A stretch of DNA of 64,000 nt, from contig NZ_KB850224.1 of NCBI RefSeq assembly GCF_000369805.1, forward strand, positions 1,978,262-2,042,261. The letters are read 5' to 3'. Shown here piece by piece: positions 25,645-34,544 of the stretch (positions are counted from its first letter, which is position 1; each line of letters begins with the position of its first letter). The notes below the pieces were generated by a model. It was not told where the DNA came from. It did not search any database and worked only from the letters and a program-made list of their open reading frames with translations. Both the position numbers and the translations under genes were made by a program. The DNA comes from Acinetobacter sp. NIPH 2100 (lineage in GTDB: Bacteria > Pseudomonadota > Gammaproteobacteria > Pseudomonadales > Moraxellaceae).

Positions 25645-27227
25645 AGTTGTTCCAAACTATTGAGGGTAACTTTCTTGAGTGGCTCAGGCTTAATATTGCC
25701 TTCAATGATGCCATCAAACATGACCAGCTTTTTATAAGCATTCCAACCATTGTTGGCTTGACGAATCTGAGGCTGATCTAACTGACCGAGATTGCGGGCA
25801 AGTTCATAATGGAAGTTCTGCCGTAAGATACTATCGATATATTCATCATTAATGCTGTGATGAATTTCACCTTCAAACAAAACACAATAGAACGGCTTAA
25901 CCTGTTGTTCAGTATCTATGGCAAGCAAAGAGATTGCTTTAGATTCCGTTTCATTGAGTTGTGAAAGCAGTTGCTGTGCCGTTTCTGGTGCAAGCTTCTC
26001 GCCTACTAGATCGACCCCGAAACGACGTCCTTGGAATTCAAAGCATGGGACTTGTTCAAGGAAACTGGTCACACGTAGACAATCATCAAGACAATAGCGC
26101 AATAGACCATTCCCTGATGTAATAATTGGGCTGACCACATCACCGACTTTAAGTTCCCATGACGGGATAATCTGTCCCTGTTTTTCGCCTTCCAAATACT
26201 CAAATTCATAGAAATGGCTTTGATAAGCCAATGGATAATGATCATTGTAAGGAATGGTCACCACACCTTCAGTGGCCCATAAGCCTTTGCCTTCAAATTG
26301 CACCGAAGGAAGACGCTGTTTCAATTTTTCAGCCCACGCTTTGGAGCCAGCAGTATCCCAGCTCGATACCAAACTCAAACTCGGCCATAATTGGTTAAAA
26401 TCAATCTGTTCGCCATTTGAACTGTCGATCAGACATTTTGCACTTTCTGGGCTGAATGGGGCTTTGACTTCTTTTAATGAAACTTGACGCGCTCCCCAAC
26501 GACCTGTCTCTAAAACTTCAATTACGTCTTGTTGCATTACCTCCAAACGATCTAGGAGCTGCAAAGCAAAGGTTGGACTCCACACCGAAATCATGGCGAG
26601 ATTACGATTGGCGACCAGATAGCAAATCGTTGCAAACAGTGCATCATCAGCATTGGCTGCAAAAGCAACATTGCTGGGAACTGCTTGAGTAAATTTAGAT
26701 AAAATACGTTTACCAATACCGAGTAAAGCACTGTCATCATTTAAATTTTTATCTTTTAATACTTCACGCTGGCTTTCTGGCAACCATGAAACTGACCAAT
26801 AGTGTGTGCCAGAACGTAACTGCGGACATTTACGGTATAAACTGGCCATCCACGGTGCAATTGCGTGATCAAGTTCGTCTAAAAACAGCTTGGTATAAGG
26901 AATAAATTTGATTTGTTCGCTAGATCCACTGGTCGGTTGAAAACGGACCAATTTACTGTTTGAAAGCTGTATCTGCTGATCTCGATAACGCTGAATATCC
27001 TCCCGCCACGCGCCATAACGCGAAGCAGGAAAAGCCTGTACAAACTGTGCATAATCTTGCACCTTGCGCTCTTTGGCAAAGTATGACGTCTGCAAAATTG
27101 AACTCAAGATTTGAAGTTGTGTGTGCTCTAGGCTATTGGCATGCTTTTTAAAGTCTCGGTCAGAGACATCACACCATTGTTTTAAAATAAGATGTGAACC
27201 TGTGGTAAGCCATTCTGAATGCTTCAT
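25641..27227 (-). CDS. GH3-family acyl-acid-amido synthetase
   Basis: A 528-residue member of the GH3 branch of the ANL adenylating enzymes. The ATP loop reads FQPTSGSSEQIKFIPYTK, followed by WATEGVVTIPYNDHYPLA and the ITSGNGLLRYCLDDCLRV stretch that matches the GH3 nucleotide-binding motifs. Plant GH3 enzymes and bacterial relatives adenylate a carboxylic acid and join it to an amine, often an amino acid. The ATG at 27227 is used because AGGAG lies 7 nt upstream and it overlaps the preceding gene by ATGA. It sits inside an exporter operon, suggesting an amide product that leaves the cell; the substrate is unknown. Confidence 0.83.
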   Translation of the reverse strand: MKHSEWLTTGSHLILKQWCDVSDRDFKKHANSLEHTQLQILSSILQTSYFAKERKVQDYAQFVQAFPASRYGAWREDIQRYRDQQIQLSNSKLVRFQPTSGSSEQIKFIPYTKLFLDELDHAIAPWMASLYRKCPQLRSGTHYWSVSWLPESQREVLKDKNLNDDSALLGIGKRILSKFTQAVPSNVAFAANADDALFATICYLVANRNLAMISVWSPTFALQLLDRLEVMQQDVIEVLETGRWGARQVSLKEVKAPFSPESAKCLIDSSNGEQIDFNQLWPSLSLVSSWDTAGSKAWAEKLKQRLPSVQFEGKGLWATEGVVTIPYNDHYPLAYQSHFYEFEYLEGEKQGQIIPSWELKVGDVVSPIITSGNGLLRYCLDDCLRVTSFLEQVPCFEFQGRRFGVDLVGEKLAPETAQQLLSQLNETESKAISLLAIDTEQQVKPFYCVLFEGEIHHSINDEYIDSILRQNFHYELARNLGQLDQPQIRQANNGWNAYKKLVMFDGIIEGNIKPEPLKKVTLNSLEQL

Positions 27228-28045
27228 TGCAGGACTCCTTGGCGATTTGCTGGTGTCTTTAACAATGCTTCGCATCGACCTTTACTGGCTGGCTTAGTGA
27301 TTAATTTGACAGGGAACCGCGCAAGATCTTTCCAACCTAAACGACCAATACACGGTAGTTCTGTGCCGACCGTCCATGTTGGATTCATCTGTTCAAAGAA
27401 ATGAATATTTGGATTTTTTGCTCTCATTTCTTCGGTAATAGGCGCGACTTCACCTTTCAGCGGCTGATAGTCATTACCAAAGTTTAATAAACCGGCTTCT
27501 TTGTCATAATACTCACCAAAGAAATTCTCACAGTAATGCTCAACCACCGTTGATAAATGTTGATTTTCATCTTTGATATTTGGGTAATAGACATAATAGT
27601 TGTTGGCAAGCAACAAATAGGTTTTGTAGCCTTTGGAAATCAGTAACCAATACAGCTCATTAAACGGATATTTCACCCGTAACTTAATCATCAGCTTAAG
27701 CATCGTACTTTGCAATGTACGTGTGCCCCAATACGCTCTTAAGATCACCGTATCGCCACTGAATAACACCGTATAGTCTTTACCATTTAAATAAAAATGC
27801 TGAACCACCACTGTAGAGAACCCAACAATTTCATCCGTTTCCGAGTTGAAAATTAAGATCGCACCACTTTTCTTTTTAAAATCATCTACAAAGATGGAAA
27901 ATTTGGTGTTTTCATAATACTGCTCGTAGATGGAATACATCACTTTTAGGCGGTCAATATCGATTTGTTCTTTCTCGACATATTGGCCATAGGTAGATTC
28001 TTTGTTATTGAATCTCGAGATCAGTTTATATGTTGTATTAATCAT
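27224..28045 (-). CDS. GNAT-like acyltransferase of the GH3 operon
   Basis: A 273-residue protein with a GNAT-like middle part (GAILIFNSETDEIVGFSTVVVQHF, VILRAYWGTRTLQSTMLKLMIKLR). This resembles N-acyltransferases acting on small amines, but motif A is weak. GAGGT precedes the ATG. It overlaps the GH3 gene by ATGA, so the two are translated together and probably act on the same compound. It has no signal peptide. Confidence 0.6.
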   Translation of the reverse strand: MINTTYKLISRFNNKESTYGQYVEKEQIDIDRLKVMYSIYEQYYENTKFSIFVDDFKKKSGAILIFNSETDEIVGFSTVVVQHFYLNGKDYTVLFSGDTVILRAYWGTRTLQSTMLKLMIKLRVKYPFNELYWLLISKGYKTYLLLANNYYVYYPNIKDENQHLSTVVEHYCENFFGEYYDKEAGLLNFGNDYQPLKGEVAPITEEMRAKNPNIHFFEQMNPTWTVGTELPCIGRLGWKDLARFPVKLITKPASKGRCEALLKTPANRQGVLQ

Positions 28046-28129
28046 CAGCTTGTACCTCTAAATTTGGATATGCAAATTCCCCTATCTCATAAAGAAATAT
28101 AAAAATGCGTATCACTATTCTTTTTATTA

Positions 28130-28165
28130 CGGGGTAAGTTGTTATAGATGCCCCGATTTTTTTTT
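28130..28165 (+). terminator. Terminator-like hairpin facing the plus strand inside the operon
   Basis: CGGGG (28130-28134) pairs with CCCCG (28151-28155) followed by A then nine T. On the plus strand this is a classic intrinsic terminator, but no plus-strand gene lies upstream. It is in the 150-bp gap between the MFS gene and the GNAT gene, and could end a short antisense transcript. Confidence 0.4.
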
Positions 28166-28195
28166 CGTTATATGAAACCCTCTAGCATTGAATCT

Positions 28196-29743
28196 CTATA
28201 TGTCCATTTTCTTCCCCCTATCCATAAAAATGGTTAAGAAAGCCGCCACAAACATAATGATGGCTAACATACGTAATAAATCATTAAAACTAGACGTGAG
28301 CGCTTGATAGTGAATATCGCGATAAATCACACTCAGCGCGATTTGCTGTGCATTTGCACCGACTTCTTGGTATTGGGCAGTGAGTTGGTCTAGCCTTTCA
28401 ACAAAGATCCAATTTTGCGGTGTCATATATTGATTGATCTGGGTGACATGCAATGCCGTGAGCCAATCCAGTGATGAGTTGATCAATGCCAGCCCAACAG
28501 CACCGCCAATATTGCGCATCAGATTATAAATACCACTGGCATCTGCAACTTTCGTGAGTGGCAAGGTACTCATCGCCAAATGCGAAACCACAATCAAACA
28601 AATCATCAGACCAATCCCACGATAGATCTGTGGCCAAAACATAAAGTCATAATCGCTGTGAATACTGAGATGTGAATTGAGCCAAACACCAAAACCCGCC
28701 AAGACCATGCCAACAAACACGGTTTTTCGCGTATCAAAATTTGGAATAAGCCAAGCTAAAAATGGCGCAAAGCAGAACATGACAATACCTGTCACCATCA
28801 TGATATGACCGATTTGACTGCTGTTCATTTCTCGAACTTGTCCAAGAAATACAGGAATCATATAGCCCAAACCATACAAGGCCATACCAATCACAAAGGT
28901 AATCATGCAACTTAAAGCGAAGTTCTTATTTTTAAATACACTGAGATCTAATAGCGGTTTAGGCTGAGTAAAACTACGCGAGAAAAAGATCATGCCGCCA
29001 ATCAAGCAGATGATAAATGCAATACGAACGCCTGTATCCGCTAACCAGTCATGGCGTGCGCCTTCATCCAGAAAATACTCCAAACCACCCAAGAACATGG
29101 CCATACCAATCAGACTGAACCAATCCATGGTTTTAATCAGTGAATAATTGGCGCGATCAATATTCGGGCCTGAGTAAATAATTGTCGCAATCAAAATACC
29201 TGGGATGATGTTAATTAGGAACATCCAGTGCCATGAGAAGTTGTTGGTGAGCCATCCACCAATGGTTGGACCAATCGCAGGACCCAGCGTACTAATCATG
29301 CCAAACATCACCAAAGGCAATGCACGTTTTGCTTCTGGGAAAAGTAAATACAACGCCGTCATTGACGTTGGAATCATACCTCCACCCATAAAGCCTTGAA
29401 ACGCACGGAATACCAATAGGCTTTCCAGATTCCAAGCCAAAGCACACAGTAAAGAACTGATCGTAAACCCAATGGCACAAATCGTGTAATAAATGCGTGT
29501 AGAAAGTACTCTAGACACAATACTGGACATTGGAATTGCAATAATTTCAGCAATTAAATAAACCGTTTGAACCCATGTCACTTCATAACGGCTGGCGCTC
29601 ATGCCTGCTTGGACTTCATTCAGAGAACTTGCAACAATCTGAATATCCAGAATTGCCATGAAGTTACCAAAGATCATGGCAGCAAAAATGAGCCATGCTG
29701 TTTTTGGCGCAAACTTCCACTCATGTTCGATCGGTTTATTCAT
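28196..29743 (-). CDS. EmrB-type DHA2-family MFS transporter
   Basis: A 515-residue, 14-segment DHA2 drug:H+ antiporter. Motif A-like and motif C regions are readable (FQGFMGGGMIPTSMTALYLL; LGPAIGPTIGGWLTNNFSW). It pairs with the HlyD/EmrA-type adaptor gene immediately upstream (24-nt gap) and with the TolC protein in the same operon, giving a complete tripartite exporter. The cargo is probably the GH3/GNAT product rather than drugs; that is inference. Confidence 0.87.
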   Translation of the reverse strand: MNKPIEHEWKFAPKTAWLIFAAMIFGNFMAILDIQIVASSLNEVQAGMSASRYEVTWVQTVYLIAEIIAIPMSSIVSRVLSTRIYYTICAIGFTISSLLCALAWNLESLLVFRAFQGFMGGGMIPTSMTALYLLFPEAKRALPLVMFGMISTLGPAIGPTIGGWLTNNFSWHWMFLINIIPGILIATIIYSGPNIDRANYSLIKTMDWFSLIGMAMFLGGLEYFLDEGARHDWLADTGVRIAFIICLIGGMIFFSRSFTQPKPLLDLSVFKNKNFALSCMITFVIGMALYGLGYMIPVFLGQVREMNSSQIGHIMMVTGIVMFCFAPFLAWLIPNFDTRKTVFVGMVLAGFGVWLNSHLSIHSDYDFMFWPQIYRGIGLMICLIVVSHLAMSTLPLTKVADASGIYNLMRNIGGAVGLALINSSLDWLTALHVTQINQYMTPQNWIFVERLDQLTAQYQEVGANAQQIALSVIYRDIHYQALTSSFNDLLRMLAIIMFVAAFLTIFMDRGKKMDI

Positions 29744-29767
29744 TTTCTTATACCTAAAACTTTCTGA

Positions 29768-30829
29768 TTAAGTTCTTAGATCAACAGTCGCACTGACTGA
29801 CATTCCAGGTTTTATAAGATCAATATGTGGACTCGAATCGAGTGCAATCCGTACAGGAATACGCTGTACAACTTTGTTAAAGTTCCCAGTCGCATTATCT
29901 GGTGGCATAAGTGAAAAGGTTGCGCCAGATGCTGGAGAAAAGCTTTCGATTTTTCCGGTGTAAGTGAGGCTTGGATACGCATCAATTTTTAATTTAACTT
30001 GCTGTCCAATGTGCATTTTCTCAATTTGGGTTTCTTTAAAGTTAGCTTGCACATACAAACTTTTTTCAGGGATGATCGCCATCAATCGTGTTTGTGGAGA
30101 CACACGAGAACCTTTTTGGATTGAAAGGCTACCGACTTTGCCTGTGACTGGGCTGATGACTTTTGAGGATGAAAGATCGATTTGGTAAAGATCCAAAGTC
30201 GCATTTGCATTTTGGATATCGGCAAGTAGCTGCGCACGACTGGCTTGTAAACTACCCAATTGAGCTTCAGCAGCATTCACCGAGGCCTGTGCTTTAGTGA
30301 CTTGTGCTTGCGCGGTTAAATACTGAGATTGGATGCCTTCAAAATTCTGTCGGGTAATCACACCGTCTTTTAATAAATCCTGATAACGAGTGAAATCTTT
30401 TTTCAAACGAGATAAGTCTGCTTGCGCGGCAACAACACCACTATTGGCCTCACTAATTGATGATTTTGCAGATTTTTCGTTTTGTTGTTGTACTGCAAGC
30501 GCAGCTTCTTTCAAAGTCACGACGGACTTTGCTTGATCATAACGCGCTTGATAATCACGATGATCTAAGATGGCTAATGCCTCTCCTTTTTTTACAAACT
30601 GATTGTCATTGATTATCAGCTCGACGACTTCTCCAGAGATTTTTGGCATGACCCAAGTGACATCGGCTTGCACATAAGCATTATCGGTAGATTGGTAGAA
30701 TCGATATACCAAAAAATAATATGCAATACCTAAGATCAGAAATAAGATGAGCACGCTAAAAACAGCCCAAGTTATTTTTTTTCGACTTTGGAAATTAGTA
30801 TCAGTTTCGAGCTGAGCTACGTTATCCAT
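29768..30829 (-). CDS. EmrA-type HlyD-family membrane fusion protein
   Basis: A 353-residue periplasmic adaptor with one N-terminal membrane anchor (WAVFSVLILFLILGIAYYFLV), lipoyl halves flanking a coiled coil (KISGEVVELIINDNQFVKKG; GKVGSLSIQKGSRVSPQTRL), and a beta-barrel end. It links the EmrB-type pump to the TolC channel. It is the first gene of the operon and is preceded by a 38-bp dyad, a likely regulatory site. Confidence 0.88.
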   Translation of the reverse strand: MDNVAQLETDTNFQSRKKITWAVFSVLILFLILGIAYYFLVYRFYQSTDNAYVQADVTWVMPKISGEVVELIINDNQFVKKGEALAILDHRDYQARYDQAKSVVTLKEAALAVQQQNEKSAKSSISEANSGVVAAQADLSRLKKDFTRYQDLLKDGVITRQNFEGIQSQYLTAQAQVTKAQASVNAAEAQLGSLQASRAQLLADIQNANATLDLYQIDLSSSKVISPVTGKVGSLSIQKGSRVSPQTRLMAIIPEKSLYVQANFKETQIEKMHIGQQVKLKIDAYPSLTYTGKIESFSPASGATFSLMPPDNATGNFNKVVQRIPVRIALDSSPHIDLIKPGMSVSATVDLRT

Positions 30830-31571
30830 ATTTAATCCGCTATTTGTAATATTCAGTTTTTATTTTGAGCCACACTAAAATGGTCATCTTTTCACGTAAC
30901 TATTCACTTATTTTTATATAAATAAATAGTTACAATGTAATAATCGGCGCAAATTATCTTTCTTAAAGTAACAAAGAGTCATTGACCTTTTTTACATCTG
31001 ATTTTTATTTTTCTGCCAATTGGTCGCATATTATAAAGTTTTTGTTTAAGAATCATGAAAGTTTGAAGGAAACCTAAATGATTCGCATTTTCATATGTGT
31101 GAATGCAGTATACACCATTGTTAAATATATAAATATTATTTTTCCAAATTTAAATTTAGTTTTTACTATTTAGTCAAAAAAACTTTGCATTTTGATTAAT
31201 TTGCACACAACAATTAGCTGAGTAACAAAACTAATAAAGAGTTATAAAATGTAAAAATAGAAAAACTTTCTTTTTCTCTTATTAAATTTTCTAAACTACA
31301 CTTAAATAAAATGTGATAAATAGCACACTTTCAAATAAAAGTGAATAATTTTTAAAAGCTAAAGAAATCATTAGAATTAATAATCTAAATATGCTAATTG
31401 ATTATCTAGGTCGTAAAAATCTTAAATTTTATGTTAAAACTGATGTTTATATGGCTTTTAAGGGTAAAAACTATATCAACTTAGATACTGCCAAGTTGTG
31501 ATTTGATCGGACAAAATTGTATAAAAATTTTAGGAAATAATATTAAATTGATCTAAAAGGAATAAATAGTT
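30830..31571. other. 742-bp AT-rich intergenic region
   Basis: A divergent, very AT-rich region between the emrA-like and BASS genes. It holds the dyad at 30896-30933 and presumably both promoters. A 36-codon reading frame starts at 31392 but has no ribosome binding site. No RNA gene or repeat family was recognised. Confidence 0.5.
30896..30933. promoter_or_regulatory. Large dyad upstream of the emrA/GH3 operon
   Basis: Outer arms GTAACTAT (30896-30903) and ATAGTTAC (30926-30933), with inner TTATTT/AAATAA arms. It lies 67 nt before the emrA start and is a candidate operator; no regulator gene is adjacent. Confidence 0.45.
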
Positions 31572-32444
31572 ATGGATTCTGGACTAATTACACTTTTTCT
31601 GCCCCTTGCTTTAGCAATCGTTATGGCGGGCTTGGGGTTGGAACTCACTCTCAAAGATTTTGCTCGCGTAAGTAAACACCCCAAAGCTGTTTTAGTTGCT
31701 CTATTTTGTCAGCTGATTTTATTGGTCGGCATTGCCTTCTTAATTTGTAAAATACTGGCTTTACCACCATTGCTGGCCGTAGGCTTGATGCTACTCGCAG
31801 CTTCTCCTGGAGGCTCTACAGCAAATCTATTTAGCTATCTATATAAAGGTGATATCGCACTCAATATTACCTTAACCGCAATCAATGCCATTATTGCCGC
31901 TATTTTTCTACCGTTTATTGTGAACTTCTCGATTCTTCATTTCATGAATGAAGGCCAGCAGCTTGGGTTACAATTTTCAAAAGTGCTTCAAGTATTTGCA
32001 ATTATCCTTGTTCCTGTAGGTATCGGGATGTTGATTCGTCATTATGCCCCGCGCACAGCTGAAAAACTAAATCGTCCAGTTCGCATCTTTGCGGTGGTTT
32101 TTCTGGTGATTATCATCCTTGGTGCAATTATCAAAGAGCGAAGTAATCTCATTGAATATATTGGTCAAATAGGATTAGCCACAGCGTTATTCTGTGCAAT
32201 TAGTCTTTGTATTGGTTATTTTGTACCGCGACTGTTTGGTATCAGTTCTTATCAAGCACGGGCATGTGCTTTTGAAATCGGCATTCATAACAGCACATTG
32301 GCAATGACCATTGCATTGACCATCATGGCCAGTACCACGATTGCAATGCCTGCCGCAGTCTATTCAATCTTTATGTATATCTTCGCAACCATCTTTGGTA
32401 TTTTGATTACCCGATTTGGGCCACAAGAAACAGCCAAAGTTTAA
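31572..32444 (+). CDS. Bile acid:sodium symporter family (BASS) transporter
   Basis: A 290-residue membrane protein with nine to ten segments and BASS family motifs (SPGGSTANLFSYLYKGDIALN; EIGIHNSTLAMTIAL). Family members import organic anions such as bile acids, pyruvate or pantoate with sodium. The downstream convergent gene is a ketopantoate-reductase-like enzyme, so a 2-keto acid substrate is possible but unproven. AAGGA precedes the ATG. Confidence 0.85.
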   Translation: MDSGLITLFLPLALAIVMAGLGLELTLKDFARVSKHPKAVLVALFCQLILLVGIAFLICKILALPPLLAVGLMLLAASPGGSTANLFSYLYKGDIALNITLTAINAIIAAIFLPFIVNFSILHFMNEGQQLGLQFSKVLQVFAIILVPVGIGMLIRHYAPRTAEKLNRPVRIFAVVFLVIIILGAIIKERSNLIEYIGQIGLATALFCAISLCIGYFVPRLFGISSYQARACAFEIGIHNSTLAMTIALTIMASTTIAMPAAVYSIFMYIFATIFGILITRFGPQETAKV

Positions 32445-32469
32445 AGCCTTTCAAATTCACGATCAAAAC

Positions 32470-32501
32470 AGCCTTAGCATGGTTTCCCTTATGCTAAGGC
32501 T
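32470..32501. terminator. Bidirectional terminator
   Basis: A perfect 11-bp stem AGCCTTAGCAT / ATGCTAAGGCT with a 10-nt loop, between the convergent BASS and panE-like genes. Confidence 0.8.
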
Positions 32502-32519
32502 ATTATTTTTATTGGTCGT

Positions 32520-33521
32520 TTAAGCTGTTTCCAATACTTTTTTTAATTCTTCCGCAGACCAAGCTTTAGCTGTATTTTCTGCCTGCTTAATCAGCTGGAT
32601 GAGCTTTGTATTGATCGGCGCCTGTCGATTGAGCTGTGCAGCCAAATTCACAATTTCGCCATTAATCCAGTCAATTTCCGTTGCCCTGCCTGCCATCAGA
32701 TCATCAGCCATCGATGACCGTGCCAGTGGATCAATCGCCAACATTTTCTTGCTGAGTAGATTAAAAATAAAATTTGGAAGACTTAATAGCTTAGGCAGCA
32801 CCTGAGCAGGCACCGCAGTAAGTTGTGCAGGTTGAATTTTAGCAAGTTTCAAAAGTTGTAAAGCTTCCGTCTGTGCCATCGCCAAACATTGACGGTAAGC
32901 TCGAATGGAAAGTTGTTGCTTGAGTGGAAGCTGAGATAATGCATTGACTGAATTATTGAGATTTAATAATAACTTTGCCCATTGAATCTCTTGCATATTC
33001 TGTTCAAGTTTAAACTCAAATTTTGCAGTGTGAAATGTAGTCTCTAGCTCAGCGAGGGCTGGATGACTTTTGACATATAAAGCCCCTTCTGTGCCTTGAT
33101 GAAATACCCCATTTCCCAAAGCAGCCACATTAAACGGTACCATACCTTCAAGAATTGTATGTCCAGATAACACCTGTTTTAGGATTCCAACATTACCTAA
33201 GCCATTCTGGAAACTGATGATTATGCTATCTTTCTTCAGAATATCTTTTAGTTCATAAGCAACTTGCTCAGTTGCTGCTGATTTCACACAAACAAAAATA
33301 AAGTCTGCGTTAGCCGCAGTATTTAAATCCTGACTCAGTTGAAGTTTATTCGCAGGAACAGTTTGTCGCATTCCCTTATAGTCAGAAACCGTGAGCCCAT
33401 ATTGTTGAAGTTGTTGTTGTATTTTAGGCCGAACAATGAAATCGACATCATGCCCAGCTGCGGCTAATCGTCCACCTAAATAGCATCCAATACTGCCCGC
33501 GCCATAAATACATATTTTCAT
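32520..33521 (-). CDS. panE: 2-dehydropantoate 2-reductase family protein
   Basis: A 333-residue ApbA/PanE-type reductase. The NADP motif is at the N-terminus (GAGSIGCYLGGRLAAAGHDV), then VCVKSAATEQ, SFQNGLGN and a C-terminal helical domain (LLLNLNNSVNALSQL; RATEIDWINGEIVNLA). PanE reduces ketopantoate to pantoate with NADPH in pantothenate synthesis. Many genomes have several paralogues, so true PanE function is not certain. Confidence 0.8.
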   Translation of the reverse strand: MKICIYGAGSIGCYLGGRLAAAGHDVDFIVRPKIQQQLQQYGLTVSDYKGMRQTVPANKLQLSQDLNTAANADFIFVCVKSAATEQVAYELKDILKKDSIIISFQNGLGNVGILKQVLSGHTILEGMVPFNVAALGNGVFHQGTEGALYVKSHPALAELETTFHTAKFEFKLEQNMQEIQWAKLLLNLNNSVNALSQLPLKQQLSIRAYRQCLAMAQTEALQLLKLAKIQPAQLTAVPAQVLPKLLSLPNFIFNLLSKKMLAIDPLARSSMADDLMAGRATEIDWINGEIVNLAAQLNRQAPINTKLIQLIKQAENTAKAWSAEELKKVLETA

Positions 33522-33582
33522 TCTTCATCCCAGATTCGTTACTTTACATCGCTGTATTACTTTAATTAGAATCTAGGTCCTG

Positions 33583-33604
33583 AATTGTCAAATAGCTGAC
33601 AATT
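33583..33604. promoter_or_regulatory. Dyad upstream of panE
   Basis: AATTGTCA-N6-TGACAATT, perfect 8-bp arms, about 60 nt before the panE start and near the end of the orphan response regulator. Candidate operator. Confidence 0.35.
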
Positions 33605-33654
33605 AGTCGATACAACTCATTTAAACTTTGTCTAAAGATTAAGAAAACTCATGG

Positions 33655-34332
33655 TTAATGTTTTCTGGCACGTCCTCTGTTCCATTCTTCTAACACATAG
33701 CCCATTCCATAAATATTATGAATCAGCTTCGGAAGAAAGTTACGATCAATTTTATTTCTTAAGCGACTAATTGCCACTTCCACCGCTTTAGTATCTCTTT
33801 CATAATTCATATCACAGATCTGGGATGCAATCAGTGCTCTAGGCAAAATTTCTCCACGTCTACTCATAAATAGCTCCATCAATGCGTATTCTTGAGCAGT
33901 GAGGTTAATTCGTTGCCCTGAACGGCTCACACAACGTTTCCATAAATCGAGTTCAAGATCTGCAACACTCATCTTACTGCTTTCATTATTTCGTGGCTCT
34001 CTGGCCAATAAACTTCTTATCCGAGCGAGTATTTCTGCAAAAGTAAAAGAAAGACCAAATCCTTTAATACGCTCTCCAATTTGATCACGGGCAATCAAAA
34101 ATAAAATAGGCATTTTCCTGCCATTTCGTCCAACATCATTCAGGATGTTCCAGTCATTTAAACCAGAAAACATCACATCCAATACCACCAAATCATATTC
34201 GCCCAAGATAAGTGTCAGATGTTTTGCTGTAATTTCATCGGTGACCCAATCGATCATGTAACCTGCTTCTGATAATGTTTGTTTAAGATAACTCCCTGTT
34301 TTATGATCATCTTCGACTAGTAATATCTTCAT
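33655..34332 (-). CDS. Degenerate orphan OmpR-family response regulator
   Basis: A 225-residue relative of the CusR-type regulator at 3664-4344. The phospho-acceptor D52 (LVVLDVMF) is kept, but the switch Thr is Ile80 (FLIARDQ). The stretch that normally reads GADDxxxKPF is missing: the sequence goes from RIKGFGL straight to SFTFAEILARI, so the conserved Lys is gone. The DNA-binding domain (SGQRINLTAQEYALMELFMSRRGE ... GMGYVLEEW) looks intact. No kinase lies nearby. It may be phosphorylation-independent or decaying. The start is the ATG at 34332; the upstream extension is not receiver-like. Confidence 0.78.
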   Translation of the reverse strand: MKILLVEDDHKTGSYLKQTLSEAGYMIDWVTDEITAKHLTLILGEYDLVVLDVMFSGLNDWNILNDVGRNGRKMPILFLIARDQIGERIKGFGLSFTFAEILARIRSLLAREPRNNESSKMSVADLELDLWKRCVSRSGQRINLTAQEYALMELFMSRRGEILPRALIASQICDMNYERDTKAVEVAISRLRNKIDRNFLPKLIHNIYGMGYVLEEWNRGRARKH

Positions 34333-34500
34333 CTTAAACCTACTAAAGCTTTGCTTAAGACGATAATAGCCTCCTGAAACTTGAAATAGTTTCAAATGAC
34401 ATAAATGTAATTTAGCTGTCAGTTAAATGTTACTTTGTAGAAGACTGAGCATGGAAAATACAGTGAAAACTGCACAATGAGATGACTAAATTCTCATATA

Positions 34501-34530
34501 AAAAAGCCTAACAGTTCAGTTAGGCTTTTT
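34501..34530. terminator. Terminator of hchA
   Basis: A perfect 12-bp stem AAAAAGCCTAAC / GTTAGGCTTTTT with a 6-nt loop, 15 nt past the hchA stop. Confidence 0.87.
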
Positions 34531-34544
34531 CTGTTCATTAACAT

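Noticed and set aside
31392..31502. A 36-codon reading frame in the 742-bp intergenic region
   Set aside because: No ribosome binding site, no family resemblance and strong A/T bias; better explained by chance.
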